Source of the DNA: Acidithiobacillus thiooxidans ATCC 19377
GTDB taxonomy: Bacteria > Pseudomonadota > Gammaproteobacteria > Acidithiobacillales > Acidithiobacillaceae
Assembly (NCBI RefSeq): GCF_009662475.1
Contig: NZ_CP045571.1
Coordinates: 2,106,501 to 2,170,500, forward strand
Reading direction: 5' to 3'
DNA length: 64,000 nt
Each line of letters begins with the position of its first letter. Within the stretch, counting starts at the first letter, position 1. Below the pieces are notes generated by a model. It saw only the letters and a list, made by a program, of their open reading frames with translations. It made no database searches and had not been told where the DNA came from. The position numbers and the translations under genes were made by a program. Positions 9,701-17,031 of the stretch are shown in pieces.

Positions 9701-11023
9701 CGTTTCGAAGCGGGAGACTTCTTCCCGCTGCCCGCTACCCATTTCCCGGCCGCCCGAGTCACCGATGCCTTCCGACACATGCAGCAGGCCCGCCAGATCG
9801 GTAAGGTGGTGGTCGAGATGACCTCACCCTATCTGCCCCATGCGCCCCGATCGGAAGCGGCTTTGCGCCTGCAACTCAATGGGCAAGCGGCCTATCTGAT
9901 TACCGGAGGGCTGGGCGGGTTCGGTCTGGCAACGGCACAACGGCTGGCGGAACGTGGCGCCAAAAAACTGGTGCTGGTCAGTCGCAGTGGTCAGCCTGAT
10001 CCTGCTGCTACCCGCATCCTCAGTGACCTTCACCGTCAGGGAGTGCAAATACACGCATGGTCCTGTGATGTCCGCGCAGCGCCGCAGGTACAGGCGCTCA
10101 TCCGGCGCATCACTGAAGAAGTCGGCCCCCTGCACGGCATTATCCACGCGGCTGCCGTGATCGAAGACGCCCTGGCCCGGAATCTCGACGCGGAGCTGAT
10201 GGATAAAGTCATCCAACCCAAGGTCGCTGGTGCCTGGAATCTGCATCAGGCCACTCTCAATCAGCCCCTGGAGTTTTTTGTCCTCTATTCCTCCATCACC
10301 ACCCTGCTCGGCAATCCGGGGCAGGCGCATTATGTGGCGGCCAACAGCTGGATGGAGGCTTTCGCGCAATGGCGGCGTCAGCAGGGGCTGACCGCTCTGG
10401 CCATTCTCTGGGGAGCCATTGCCGATGTCGGGTATTTGACCAGACACGAAAAAACCCGCGACTTATTGCAGCAACGTCTGGGTGGTGCCGCATTGACTGC
10501 CAGCACCGCCCTGGATGTGCTGGAAAACATGATAGTCAGTGATGCCCATGGCTGGATGGTGGCAGATCTCGACTGGCGTGCCCTCCAGCGTTTTCTGCCA
10601 GTGGCCGCAAGTCCCCGTTTTGCGGCAGTCATGCCCTCCGGAAAGACCGAGGCAACGTCCAGTGACGAAGACCTGCGCAGTCACTTGCAAAGCCTCCCCA
10701 CGGCTGAAGCAGAACAATTGCTGGTGGATACCGTCCGTCAGGAAGTCGCCCAGATTCTGCGTCTGTCTGCAGATAAAATCACGCCTGATCAGAATCTCAG
10801 TCAACTCGGTCTCGACTCGCTCATGGGCGTTGAACTGGCCCTGGCTTTGGAAGAACGTCTCGGTGTCAAACTACCAGCTTTTCTGCTCAGTGAGGGACCA
10901 ACCCCCTTGCGTCTGGCGCGGCGTTTGGTGCAATCTTTGAGCAACGACGCAGAACAACAGGATGTTCCGGGTGCCGCAAGCATTACCCGTGAACAGCTGG
11001 AAGCCCAACACGGCGTTACCTGA
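3698..11023 (+). CDS. Reducing type I polyketide synthase (WcbR-like), KS-AT-DH-psiMT-psiKR-ER-KR-ACP
   Basis: A single-module, fatty-acid-synthase-like PKS of 2441 residues, predicted to build a saturated acyl chain iteratively. KS: Cys172 (DTACSSTL), His307 (HGTGT), His347 (NIGHLE). AT: Ser620 in GHSVGE, with a PFHSP motif suggesting malonyl units. DH: His921 in HQVGDGVVFP, with Asp at the usual fifth-position Gly, and Asp1093 in LLDGAMQ. A region at about 1290-1560 resembles a degenerate methyltransferase without a clear SAM glycine motif. ER: HGAAGGVGIAA near 1863. KR: TGGLGGFG near 2068 and Tyr2212. ACP: Ser2374 in GLDSLMG. There is no thioesterase, so chain release probably depends on the next gene, an alpha-oxoamine synthase. 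GTG start overlaps the upstream stop. The arrangement matches the Burkholderia pseudomallei capsule gene I know as wcbR. Confidence 0.9.
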   Translation: MKKVAIIGYASRLPQCRDKGSFWQHLLTGDDLITQVAEDRWAQACLQHPQRSHPGTSVTFAAGSLGDVSGFDAGFFRISPREAAAIDPQQRLLLEMSWEAFAHAGIRPELLRGSRCGVFMGLASTDYASRLADDLAAVDANTATGSTASIAANRLSYFYDLRGPSFVVDTACSSTLVAFHQACQSILHGESDLALTGAISLHLHPYGFLIFSKASMLSKRGRCRPFDASADGYVRSEGGGIFILKDHAQALRDGDRILAVVAHSAINTDGHKSGLTIPGVNTQQSLLEQAYAAAGIDPRQLDYLEAHGTGTSIGDPIEVEAIGRALGIHRDADQPLPIGSVKSNIGHLETASGIPGLLKSILVLQNRLIPPTIGIETLNPRLALDTYHLEVVQRMRPLRAEGPLLVGVNSFGFGGANAHIILESAKAPRRRRSPRWRSSADGHKPLCLSAATPSALQAVARDFADWLATADQDKLYAALYQANFRRAWLAQRVIFWLNPQENMAAQLLAFTDGKGDSVAVQAMEKIQGPVFVYSGNGSQWAGMGQALLQDPVFARSIAEVDHYFAPLAGYSLHAELAGNLGDDRYIATEQAQPALFALQVGITAMLRAEGIVAAAVAGHSVGEVAAAWACGALTLAEAVLIIYERSRLQGQSRGQGQMTAVALSADALIPHLHDWGLDQSISIAAWNSHRGSTVVGSSAELSELEKKLRAQGVGHKRLDIDYPFHSPCMDLLQAELMEVLQGLKPQATQIPFISAVSGTVLGGEALDADYWWRNIRQPVRFQQAADVALEQWNLFVEIGGHAVLRSYLQEAINAGGQEGRVIPTLRRNEDDPEAIRRTLAALWLAGVEPDWKRYFPVRSTLVDLPDYPWEREKHWHQTTPESAGTLYRYAVHPLLGHPVAGHPHEWEQSLDTARQAFLADHQVGDGVVFPGAGFVELALAAAREKLTERQDTRAWTVEELDILLPLLLDSAHSRIVRVELQDDGHFQIRSRKQMENNWAINAKGRVRLGATQGATERSLQNSGSPAPTSMPAAPADFQGEEHYARCQAAGLHYGPGFQTVTQGWLQGTTIHGQLQLSGSAMSEPYLLHPALLDGAMQLFVDFLAQSPVPAGWAYVPVRFAGLSVFVPGTQKLRVVVEVLRHSPQSLLARLSFWGEAGELVACCDSLRLRRVRLQKPEKEKLRYVQSVLRPVPRPEHQHFVAELDQPRIHSIFARHQAGQPALQRYAQEYSPLIHSLLQTYAAESADHSDPEVAAHDIWQILLQDYPEFFPITLAVGRYGLGSQGEAAEDAPDGSLLADLMPVLMDTLSPLLVRCLQDLQSQCLQQLSAAHTLNFMEICSGEPEALALWAEKTDPRISLWRAYVSEDAETREDKPWQSVQITTNPCAAMHLIWLRLDAALSEQHWQMLEFAERCLVPGGLLLVQGVEPENWWSEVDPAASIFPARTQIQDWLEQRDIALSLTLTADEAAGAYGFIARKSPEQSAFLEQIRTEPAAAVLLCSSPDHNGVESVAACLLENALASKGLECRHLPWPMEDKLPSSPAPASSAEVKPIAGMIFLPNFAAVEDLSAEGVSAASRLRMDCERLQQAGLWCLRQDPVIPLLLLSDGGLGGTASATAFRATHSLGQAGLCGFARSLQNEWPELKLRIVDWGQGSPETVEMVVEELLNPGPETELLLDAQGGRYILQVQEGTAAELSPAGHDNPQTPTQPVQPVPIQQLQFSLPGQLRHLQWVDVPERTPGAHEVEIAVDSTGLNFRDVMYALGLLADEALENGFSGPTLGLEFAGRIRRVGVAVTQWQVGDAVLGFAPASFSTRLITSEQAITRIPEGLSMRAAATIPTVFLTAWYALHTLAQLQAGEKVLIHGAAGGVGIAAIQIAQHLGAEIYATAGSPQKRDFLRLLGVQHIYDSRSLDFADAILADTQGEGVDVLLNSLYGEAVLRNLQILKPFGRFLELGKRDFYENNAIGLRPFRNNLSYFGIDADQLLKGRPQLTQTLFTEIMSRFEAGDFFPLPATHFPAARVTDAFRHMQQARQIGKVVVEMTSPYLPHAPRSEAALRLQLNGQAAYLITGGLGGFGLATAQRLAERGAKKLVLVSRSGQPDPAATRILSDLHRQGVQIHAWSCDVRAAPQVQALIRRITEEVGPLHGIIHAAAVIEDALARNLDAELMDKVIQPKVAGAWNLHQATLNQPLEFFVLYSSITTLLGNPGQAHYVAANSWMEAFAQWRRQQGLTALAILWGAIADVGYLTRHEKTRDLLQQRLGGAALTASTALDVLENMIVSDAHGWMVADLDWRALQRFLPVAASPRFAAVMPSGKTEATSSDEDLRSHLQSLPTAEAEQLLVDTVRQEVAQILRLSADKITPDQNLSQLGLDSLMGVELALALEERLGVKLPAFLLSEGPTPLRLARRLVQSLSNDAEQQDVPGAASITREQLEAQHGVT

Positions 11024-11032
11024 GACTACAAA

Positions 11033-12358
11033 ATGACCAAAGCTGATCGTAGTATCGCCGCCCAGTTCAAGGAAAAGCTCATCCAGAAAGGTCTGGAACA
11101 GCGCCTGCAAAAAATTCAGACTGCCCCCGCGCCTGGGGCCAAAATTGGCGGAGCGGAAATTCCCGAGGCTTTCACCCGCTTTGATCGTCAACCCGGTTAT
11201 CAGCAGGTGCATCTCATGCAGGAAGGCGCGGAACGCTTTGGCGTCAAAAGCCCCTTTTTTCATGTGCATCAGGGTACTGCGGGGGCGCATAGCGCCATCG
11301 ACGGACGCCGTGTCATCAATTTTGGCAGCTACAATTATCTCGGCCTTTCCGGACATCCCGAAGTGAATGCAGCCGCCCAGGCCGCCATTGCCCAATACGG
11401 CAGTTCGGTTTCTGCCAGCCGCATTGTGGCGGGTGAACGCCCTCTGCACCAGCAACTGGAACAGGCTCTGGCCGATTTTTACGGAGTAGATGATGCCCTG
11501 ACTTTTGTGAGTGGTCACGCCACCAATGTCACCACCATCGGGCATTTACTCGGACCCCGGGATCTGATTCTCCACGATGAATATGCCCATAACAGCATTG
11601 TCCAGGGAGCCCTGCTGTCGGGCGCCCAACGCCTCAGTTTTCCGCATAATGATCTGAATGCACTCGAAACCCTGTTACGTCAGCAGCGGCGCAAAGCGGA
11701 GCGGGTCCTGATTGTGGTAGAGGGAATGTACAGCATGGACGGAGATTTCCCCGACCTGCCGCGCCTGATCGACCTGAAAAAAAAGCATCAGGCCTGGCTG
11801 ATGGTGGATGAAGCCCATTCTTTCGGCGTCTTGGGTGCCACCGGCCGGGGGATTGCCGAGCATTTCAGTATCAATACCCACGATGTCGATATCTGGATGG
11901 GCACCCTCAGCAAAACCCTCGCCGCCTGTGGTGGGTATATTGCCGGAGAGCAGGCCCTGATCGACAACTTACGCTATCTGGCACCGGGATTCTTATATAG
12001 TGTCGGACTGGCCCCGCCCCTGGCCGCCGCCGCCCTGACGGCGCTGACTATCCTCCAAAAAGAGCCAGACAGGGTCAAAACCCTGCACGAACGTGGTCAA
12101 TATTTTCTGGATGAAGCGAAAAGGCAGCAGATGGATACGGGGTTCAGCGCCGGTTATGCCATCACCCCCCTGATTGTTGGCAGCTCTCTGCAGGCCGTGC
12201 GCCTCTCTTCCCAATTGCTGGAGCAGGGCGTGCATGTGCAACCCATCCTCTATCCAGCGGTGCCGGAAAAACAGGCGCGCCTGCGTTTTTTCCTGAATGT
12301 CGAACATAGCACTGAAGAACTTCGGGATAGCCTGATTAGGCTGAAAGGCTTGTGTTAA
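11033..12358 (+). CDS. Alpha-oxoamine synthase (BioF/KBL/serine palmitoyltransferase family)
   Basis: A PLP enzyme predicted to join an acyl thioester to an amino acid with loss of CO2, giving an amino ketone. Family features: SYNYLGLSGHPEV near residue 99, DEAHSFGVLGATGRG near 260, and the PLP lysine K294 in GTLSKTLAACGG. The 441 residues exceed BioF or KBL (about 390), with roughly 50 extra at the N-terminus. Being 9 bases downstream of a PKS that lacks a thioesterase and ends in an ACP, it is the obvious chain-releasing partner and probably takes the acyl group from that ACP rather than CoA. Biotin synthesis is unlikely, as no other bio gene is nearby. The capsule counterpart in Burkholderia is wcbT, to my knowledge. 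Amino-acid substrate is unknown. Confidence 0.88.
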   Translation: MTKADRSIAAQFKEKLIQKGLEQRLQKIQTAPAPGAKIGGAEIPEAFTRFDRQPGYQQVHLMQEGAERFGVKSPFFHVHQGTAGAHSAIDGRRVINFGSYNYLGLSGHPEVNAAAQAAIAQYGSSVSASRIVAGERPLHQQLEQALADFYGVDDALTFVSGHATNVTTIGHLLGPRDLILHDEYAHNSIVQGALLSGAQRLSFPHNDLNALETLLRQQRRKAERVLIVVEGMYSMDGDFPDLPRLIDLKKKHQAWLMVDEAHSFGVLGATGRGIAEHFSINTHDVDIWMGTLSKTLAACGGYIAGEQALIDNLRYLAPGFLYSVGLAPPLAAAALTALTILQKEPDRVKTLHERGQYFLDEAKRQQMDTGFSAGYAITPLIVGSSLQAVRLSSQLLEQGVHVQPILYPAVPEKQARLRFFLNVEHSTEELRDSLIRLKGLC

Positions 12359-13480
12359 ATGGTGGTGATTCCCGCAGACATATACGCCGTCGGTTTTTCG
12401 GCCTGGAAACAGGGGCCGCTGCGGGCCTTTCTGCCCGAGTCGCGGCTACATTTTATCCGCCTCCCCTGTCAGGCACCGGCGGGGGCTACTCTGTTGCTCT
12501 GGGGAGCGCAAACTGCGCCGGAGGGTCATCCCATTATTCGTGTAGAAGACGGGTTTTTACGCTCCATTGGCCTGGGTGCGGACCTGATTGCGCCCTTGTC
12601 TTATTGTTTTGATGGCAGCGGCCTCTATTACGACGCCAGCAAAGCTTCGGACCTTGAACAAATACTCGCCACCCATGATTTTGATGCGCCGCTTCTGGAC
12701 CGCGCCCGAGCCCTGCGCGAGCAGATTGTGGCTTTGGGGCTCACCAAGTACAACGTCGGGCAGGGGGGATGGCAGCGGCCGGATACCCGTCTGTCCATTC
12801 TTCGCCCGCCTGAAACTAATCCCGCCGATCAGCGGCAAAGCAGGCAGCAACAATCTGACCCGCAGGCATTGGCCAGTGATCAGGCCGTTACCCGGGTCAT
12901 TCTGGTCGTCGGACAGGTGGAAAGTGACGCCAGCATTGCCCTGGGCAGCGCCAGCACCCAGAGTAATCTGGCGCTGCTCCGCCAAGTGCGCGAAATGCAC
13001 CCTGACGATTACATGGTTTACAAGCCCCACCCGGACGTCAGTGCCGGGCTGCGCCGGGTAGGCGCCGGTGAAGAGCAGGCGACTACCTACTGCGACGAAG
13101 TGGTCCATGATGTCAGCATGCATCAACTGCTGACTCAGGTAGATCAGGTGCATGTCATGACTTCCGCAGCGGGCTTTGAAGCCCTGTTGCGCAACAAACC
13201 GGTGACCTGTCATGGTAGTCCATTTTACGCCGGATGGGGATTGACCAACGACCGGGAAACCATCCCCCGGCGGCAACGCCGACTCAGTCTGGATGCCCTG
13301 GTTGCCGCAGCGCTCATCCTCTACCCCCGTTATATTCACCCTCAGGAACACCTCCTCTGCAGCCCCGAAGCCGCAGTCAATGCCTTACATGCCCAGCGCG
13401 GTGGTGCAAAAGACTATCACCTGCCGTTCTGGCGCAAAGCCTTTCGGCTGGTGCTGCGTCAGGTGGTGGGGGTGCGATGA
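12359..13480 (+). CDS. kpsC: KpsC-like capsule beta-Kdo transferase, single module
   Basis: Matches the C-terminal half of E. coli KpsC, which extends the beta-Kdo linker between capsule and its lipid. Shared features include EDGFLRSIGLGADL near residue 62, GLYYDASKASDLE, LTKYNVG, GQVESDASIALGS near 182, VYKPHPDV near 219, and MTSAAGFEALL with FYAGWGLTNDR near 285. E. coli KpsC has two such modules in about 675 residues; this protein has 373 and only one. ATG 12359 abuts the stop of the oxoamine synthase, and the end overlaps kpsS by ATGA. It should act in the cytoplasm at the inner membrane. If it works as KpsC does, the linker may be shorter or made with KpsS in another way. Confidence 0.87.
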   Translation: MVVIPADIYAVGFSAWKQGPLRAFLPESRLHFIRLPCQAPAGATLLLWGAQTAPEGHPIIRVEDGFLRSIGLGADLIAPLSYCFDGSGLYYDASKASDLEQILATHDFDAPLLDRARALREQIVALGLTKYNVGQGGWQRPDTRLSILRPPETNPADQRQSRQQQSDPQALASDQAVTRVILVVGQVESDASIALGSASTQSNLALLRQVREMHPDDYMVYKPHPDVSAGLRRVGAGEEQATTYCDEVVHDVSMHQLLTQVDQVHVMTSAAGFEALLRNKPVTCHGSPFYAGWGLTNDRETIPRRQRRLSLDALVAAALILYPRYIHPQEHLLCSPEAAVNALHAQRGGAKDYHLPFWRKAFRLVLRQVVGVR

Positions 13481-14787
13481 AAAAATTCCTGTTTCTGCAG
13501 GGGGTCGCCAGCCCGTTTTTTGCCCTGCTGGCCGATCGGTTGGTGCAGCGCGGCCATCAGGTGCTGAAAATCCAGTTTTGTGGCGGAGACATGGTCTACT
13601 GGTTTCCACGCAAAGCCCTGTATTTCCGCAAAAGCCTGGACGTATTTCCGGAATTTCTTCAGCAGACCTTCCAGCGCGAACAGATCACCGATGTGGTGCT
13701 TTTCGGCGATCAGCGTCCGGTCCATCAGTCCGTGCATACTCTCGCCAAAGCCCGGAATATTGCGGTCCACGTTTTTGAAGAAGGCTATTTGCGGCCATTC
13801 TGGCTGACCCTGGAACGGGGTGGAGTCAATGCCCATTCCCAACTGCCCAAGGACCCGGACTGGTACCGCCACATCATCGACCGGGTGCCCATACCTGATA
13901 ATAGTCAGGCGTTTCTCGGCAAGTTCAAAATACGCGCCCTGCATGATGTGGTTTACCATAGTGGCGATATTCTGAACCCTGTTGCCTACCGGCATTACCG
14001 GCATCACGCCCCCATGCATCCCATTCGCGAATACTTCTGGTATGTGCGCCGCTACCCCAAAGTCCGGCACCGCCTGAAAAATGATTTGGCCCGCAATTAT
14101 CAATTCGTTGAAAGGGGGCAGCCCTTTTTCCTGTTGCCCCTGCAGCTCTACAGTGACAGCCAGATCACCTGTCATTCGCAGTTTTTTGATACTTATGATT
14201 TTATTCGCCAGAGTCTGGAATCTTTTGCCCAATATGCCGACAAAAACCTGCATCTGGTCATCAAAAACCATCCCCTCGACCCCGGCATTCTCCCCTATGA
14301 AACCTTTGCCCAGGAAACCGCCCGGCAACTGGGGATCCGCGAGCGGATTCATTATTATGATTACGGCAACCTCGAACTTTTCCTGCAGTATTGCCAAGGG
14401 GTAGTGACCATCAACAGTACGGTGGGCACCTGGGCGCTCAACTCCGGAAAACCGGTGATGACTCTGGCCGATCCGGTTTACAATGTGGCTGGTCTCACCA
14501 GTCAGCAGCGTCTTGCCGAGTTCTGGAACCAGCCCCATGCTCCCGATCCGGAGCTCTGGTCTGCATTCCGCCGGGTGCTGATATACGGCACCCAAATCAA
14601 CGGCGGTTTTTATTGCAACACCGGTATGCAACTGGCGCTGGAAACGGCCGCCGCCAGGCTTGAACTACAACAGTCCCCCATAGAGGAACTTTTATGCCGC
14701 AACGATCTCCGCAAACCATCCTCCTTACCGGCGCGACCAGCGCCATTGGCGCCGCCCTGGTCGCCGCCTACGCCCGACCCGGCGTAA
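13477..14787 (+). CDS. kpsS: KpsS-like capsule beta-Kdo transferase
   Basis: Closely resembles E. coli KpsS, which adds the first Kdo to the lipid acceptor of group 2 capsules. Visible family patterns are FLFLQGVASPFF at the N-terminus, GGDMVYWF, LFGDQRPVHQ, FEEGYLRPFWLTLERGGVNA near residue 102, YSDSQITCHS, VIKNHPLDPG near 264 and VVTINSTVGTWAL near 309. ATG 13477 overlaps the kpsC stop (ATGA); longer in-frame starts within kpsC lack support. The 436-residue protein is slightly longer than E. coli KpsS (389), and its last 31 codons overlap the start of the SDR gene in another frame, an unusually long overlap. Next to a PKS-oxoamine synthase pair, its lipid acceptor may not be lyso-phosphatidylglycerol. 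Confidence 0.9.
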   Translation: MKKFLFLQGVASPFFALLADRLVQRGHQVLKIQFCGGDMVYWFPRKALYFRKSLDVFPEFLQQTFQREQITDVVLFGDQRPVHQSVHTLAKARNIAVHVFEEGYLRPFWLTLERGGVNAHSQLPKDPDWYRHIIDRVPIPDNSQAFLGKFKIRALHDVVYHSGDILNPVAYRHYRHHAPMHPIREYFWYVRRYPKVRHRLKNDLARNYQFVERGQPFFLLPLQLYSDSQITCHSQFFDTYDFIRQSLESFAQYADKNLHLVIKNHPLDPGILPYETFAQETARQLGIRERIHYYDYGNLELFLQYCQGVVTINSTVGTWALNSGKPVMTLADPVYNVAGLTSQQRLAEFWNQPHAPDPELWSAFRRVLIYGTQINGGFYCNTGMQLALETAAARLELQQSPIEELLCRNDLRKPSSLPARPAPLAPPWSPPTPDPA

Positions 14788-15476
14788 TCCTGCACCTGCA
14801 CGGGCGTAACCGCAGCAAGCTGGACGCCATTGCGCAGTCTGCCCAGACTCAGTGCGCAACGGTCACCCAGCGCAGTTTTGACGTGCGCGACAGTGCCACC
14901 CTGCGTGCCTGGGTAGCGGACTGCGAAAAAAACGGCCCGCTGGACCTGGTGATTTCCAACGCCGGCATGAACATCAACACCGGCCCCGACGAATCCGGCG
15001 AAGTCTGGGAAGAAGCCGAAGCGCTCATGGACGTGAACCTGCACGCTACCCGTGTCCTGGTGGATGCCGTACTCCCCGCCATGCGCGCCCGCCACGCCGG
15101 GCAAATCGCCCTGATGAGCTCCCTGGCCGGTTACTTCGGCCTGCCGGTCACTCCCAGCTATTGCGCCTCCAAAGCGGCCATCAAAGCCTACGGTGAAGCT
15201 TTGCGCGGCTGGCTCAAAAAAGAAGGTATTGGCATCAGTGTCATCATGCCCGGCTATGTGGACTCGGTCATGTGCCAGGAAATGCCCGGTCCCAAGCCTT
15301 TCCTCATGCAGCCCCCGCGCGCGGCGGCACTCATCCGCCAAGGGTTGGCCCGCAACAAGGCGCGCATCAGCTTTCCCTTTCCCCTAAATTTCGGCACCTG
15401 GTGGCTGGCGGTGCTTCCCGCCGCCATTTCGGTCTGGATTGTCGGCCTGATGGGCTATAACGGTCACCATGACTGA
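14694..15476 (+). CDS. Membrane-anchored short-chain dehydrogenase/reductase
   Basis: An NAD(P)-dependent SDR of 260 residues. The cofactor motif TGATSAIGAAL is near residue 11, the NAG motif is in SNAGMN near 89, catalytic Ser is in LMSSLAGY, and the YxxxK pair lies in YCASKAAIKAYG near 159. The C-terminus ends in a hydrophobic helix (WWLAVLPAAISVWIVGLM), so it is probably held at the inner membrane, as eukaryotic 3-ketosphinganine reductases are. Position behind a PKS and an oxoamine synthase suggests it reduces the resulting amino ketone; this is inference. The Burkholderia capsule locus has an equivalent dehydrogenase (wcbP, from memory). The start overlaps the end of kpsS by 94 bases, and its stop overlaps the next gene by 8. 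Confidence 0.87.
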   Translation: MPQRSPQTILLTGATSAIGAALVAAYARPGVILHLHGRNRSKLDAIAQSAQTQCATVTQRSFDVRDSATLRAWVADCEKNGPLDLVISNAGMNINTGPDESGEVWEEAEALMDVNLHATRVLVDAVLPAMRARHAGQIALMSSLAGYFGLPVTPSYCASKAAIKAYGEALRGWLKKEGIGISVIMPGYVDSVMCQEMPGPKPFLMQPPRAAALIRQGLARNKARISFPFPLNFGTWWLAVLPAAISVWIVGLMGYNGHHD

Positions 15477-17022
15477 ACTGCTCTGGCCCTGGTGTCTGGC
15501 AATCGGCTGGCTGCTGTCCTTTGCGGCGGAGTCCCTCGTGCATCCCCGCCCCAAGCTGCCGGGCCGCCCCTTATGGACTTATCTGCTCCATAGCGGTCTT
15601 TGGCTGCTGATCTTCACCGTCTTTCTGCTGATCGTTCAGCGCCCGATATTTGCCATGCTGGCGGGGCTCGGCATCTGGCTGGCGGTGGTGCTGGTGGGTA
15701 ACGCCAAAGAAGCCAGCCTGCGTGAACCTTTTGTATTCATGGACTTTGAATACTTCACCGATGCCATCAAACATCCCCGTCTGTATTTACCCTTTCTCGG
15801 TTTGTGGCGGGCCATCGCCCTGGGGATCATTGCCGTAGCGGTCATTGGCGCGGCACTCTGGGCGGAAACGCCACTGACTGCACACATGCCCTGGCTGGTT
15901 TTTCTCAAATATGGGGCCTTGTCATTATTCGCTGCAGCCTGCCTGCTCTGGGTGGGCGACCGCTGGTCTGACGCACCCAGCCTGCAGCCGGACAAAGATA
16001 TTCGCGACATGGGTTTTGCCCCCAGTCTCTGGATATATGGTTGGGCAGAACGGGCCCCTGTTCAGGTGCCTGCTGCCCGACCTTTTGGTCCCCGGTTAGA
16101 ACCGCCGCATATTCCGGTTCCAAACCCGAACATCCCGGAACTCCCCAGTCATACAGAGTCACCCGGTCATCTGGTCATCGTCCAGAGCGAATCGTTTTTT
16201 GATGTGCGCCGCCTCTGGCCACATATTGCCCCGGAAGTGTTCAGGGATTTTGACGCAGCTCATCGTCAATGCGTGCAAAGCGGGCAGATTCGTGTACCGC
16301 CCTGGGGTGCCAATACCATCCGTACCGAATTCAGTCTGCTCACTGGTTGGTCACCGGCGGCGCTCGGTATTCATCAGTTTCAGCCTTACCGCTTTCTGGC
16401 GCGTCGGCCCCTGCCCAGCATCGCCTGGCGACTCAAGGCCCAGGGCTACCGGACCATCTGTATCCATCCCTATCCTTCCAGCTTTTACGCCCGCAATACC
16501 ATTTACCCGCTGCTCGGCTTTGATGATTTTCTGGATGTCGCGGAATTTACGCCGGAAGACCGCAGTGGCCCCTATACCGGCGACCGGGCAGTTGCCGACA
16601 AGACCCTGCAAATACTTCAGGGGGCCACCCAGCCGACCTTCATCTTCATTATTACCATGGAAAACCACGGCCCTCTGCATTTGGAATCGGTCAGTGCCGC
16701 CGAAAAGAAAACCCTGCTATTGCAGGAGCCGCCCGTCAGTGCCGATGACCTGGCCATTTACCTGCGCCACGTCCGCAATGCCGGGGCCATGCTGCAGCGG
16801 TTTATGAGTGAACTGCCCAGGCTGCCCCTGCCCAGTGTGCTGGGATTTTATGGTGATCATGTTCCCATTATGGAAAAACTCTATGAGGCCCGTCATTTTG
16901 CAGATGGCCGCACCGACTACTGGCTCTGGTCCTCCCGCCACCCGGCCCCCGGCAGCCCGCAGCACCCGGAAATTGCTGTGGCAGAACTGGGCGTCCGCGC
17001 GTTGGATTTACTGGAAATTTAG
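15469..17022 (+). CDS. LTA-synthase-like phosphotransferase/sulfatase-family membrane enzyme
   Basis: A 517-residue inner-membrane protein with about four or five N-terminal membrane segments (roughly residues 1-170) and a periplasmic alkaline-phosphatase-fold domain. Metal and catalytic motifs of the LtaS/OpgB type are present: VIVQSESFFD near 233, TIRTEFSLLTG near 285 with the likely threonine nucleophile, ITMENHGP near 398 and FYGDHVP near 461. Such enzymes move phosphoglycerol or phosphoethanolamine from phospholipid to glycans or lipids; here a capsule or lipid-anchor modification is plausible. It overlaps the SDR stop and ends the PKS part of the operon. Its last 87 coding bases (16927-17013) are repeated at 18523-18609, where the frame would end LLIRSD instead of LLEI, so the 3' end has been rebuilt. 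Confidence 0.82.
   Translation: MTELLWPWCLAIGWLLSFAAESLVHPRPKLPGRPLWTYLLHSGLWLLIFTVFLLIVQRPIFAMLAGLGIWLAVVLVGNAKEASLREPFVFMDFEYFTDAIKHPRLYLPFLGLWRAIALGIIAVAVIGAALWAETPLTAHMPWLVFLKYGALSLFAAACLLWVGDRWSDAPSLQPDKDIRDMGFAPSLWIYGWAERAPVQVPAARPFGPRLEPPHIPVPNPNIPELPSHTESPGHLVIVQSESFFDVRRLWPHIAPEVFRDFDAAHRQCVQSGQIRVPPWGANTIRTEFSLLTGWSPAALGIHQFQPYRFLARRPLPSIAWRLKAQGYRTICIHPYPSSFYARNTIYPLLGFDDFLDVAEFTPEDRSGPYTGDRAVADKTLQILQGATQPTFIFIITMENHGPLHLESVSAAEKKTLLLQEPPVSADDLAIYLRHVRNAGAMLQRFMSELPRLPLPSVLGFYGDHVPIMEKLYEARHFADGRTDYWLWSSRHPAPGSPQHPEIAVAELGVRALDLLEI
16927..17013 (+). repeat. 87-bp direct repeat, copy A
   Basis: The 3' coding end of the LTA-synthase-like gene. It is repeated at 18523-18609 with 85 of 87 identical bases by eye; the differences are C to T in AATTGCTGTG and T to C in GCGCGTTGG. 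The two copies bracket about 1.5 kb containing two minus-strand toxin-antitoxin pairs. Confidence 0.93.
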
Positions 17023-17031
17023 ACAGATACG

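Noticed and set aside
11033-12358. Biotin biosynthesis gene bioF
   Set aside because: The family fits, but no bio genes are nearby; coupling to a PKS lacking a thioesterase makes a capsule-lipid role more likely.
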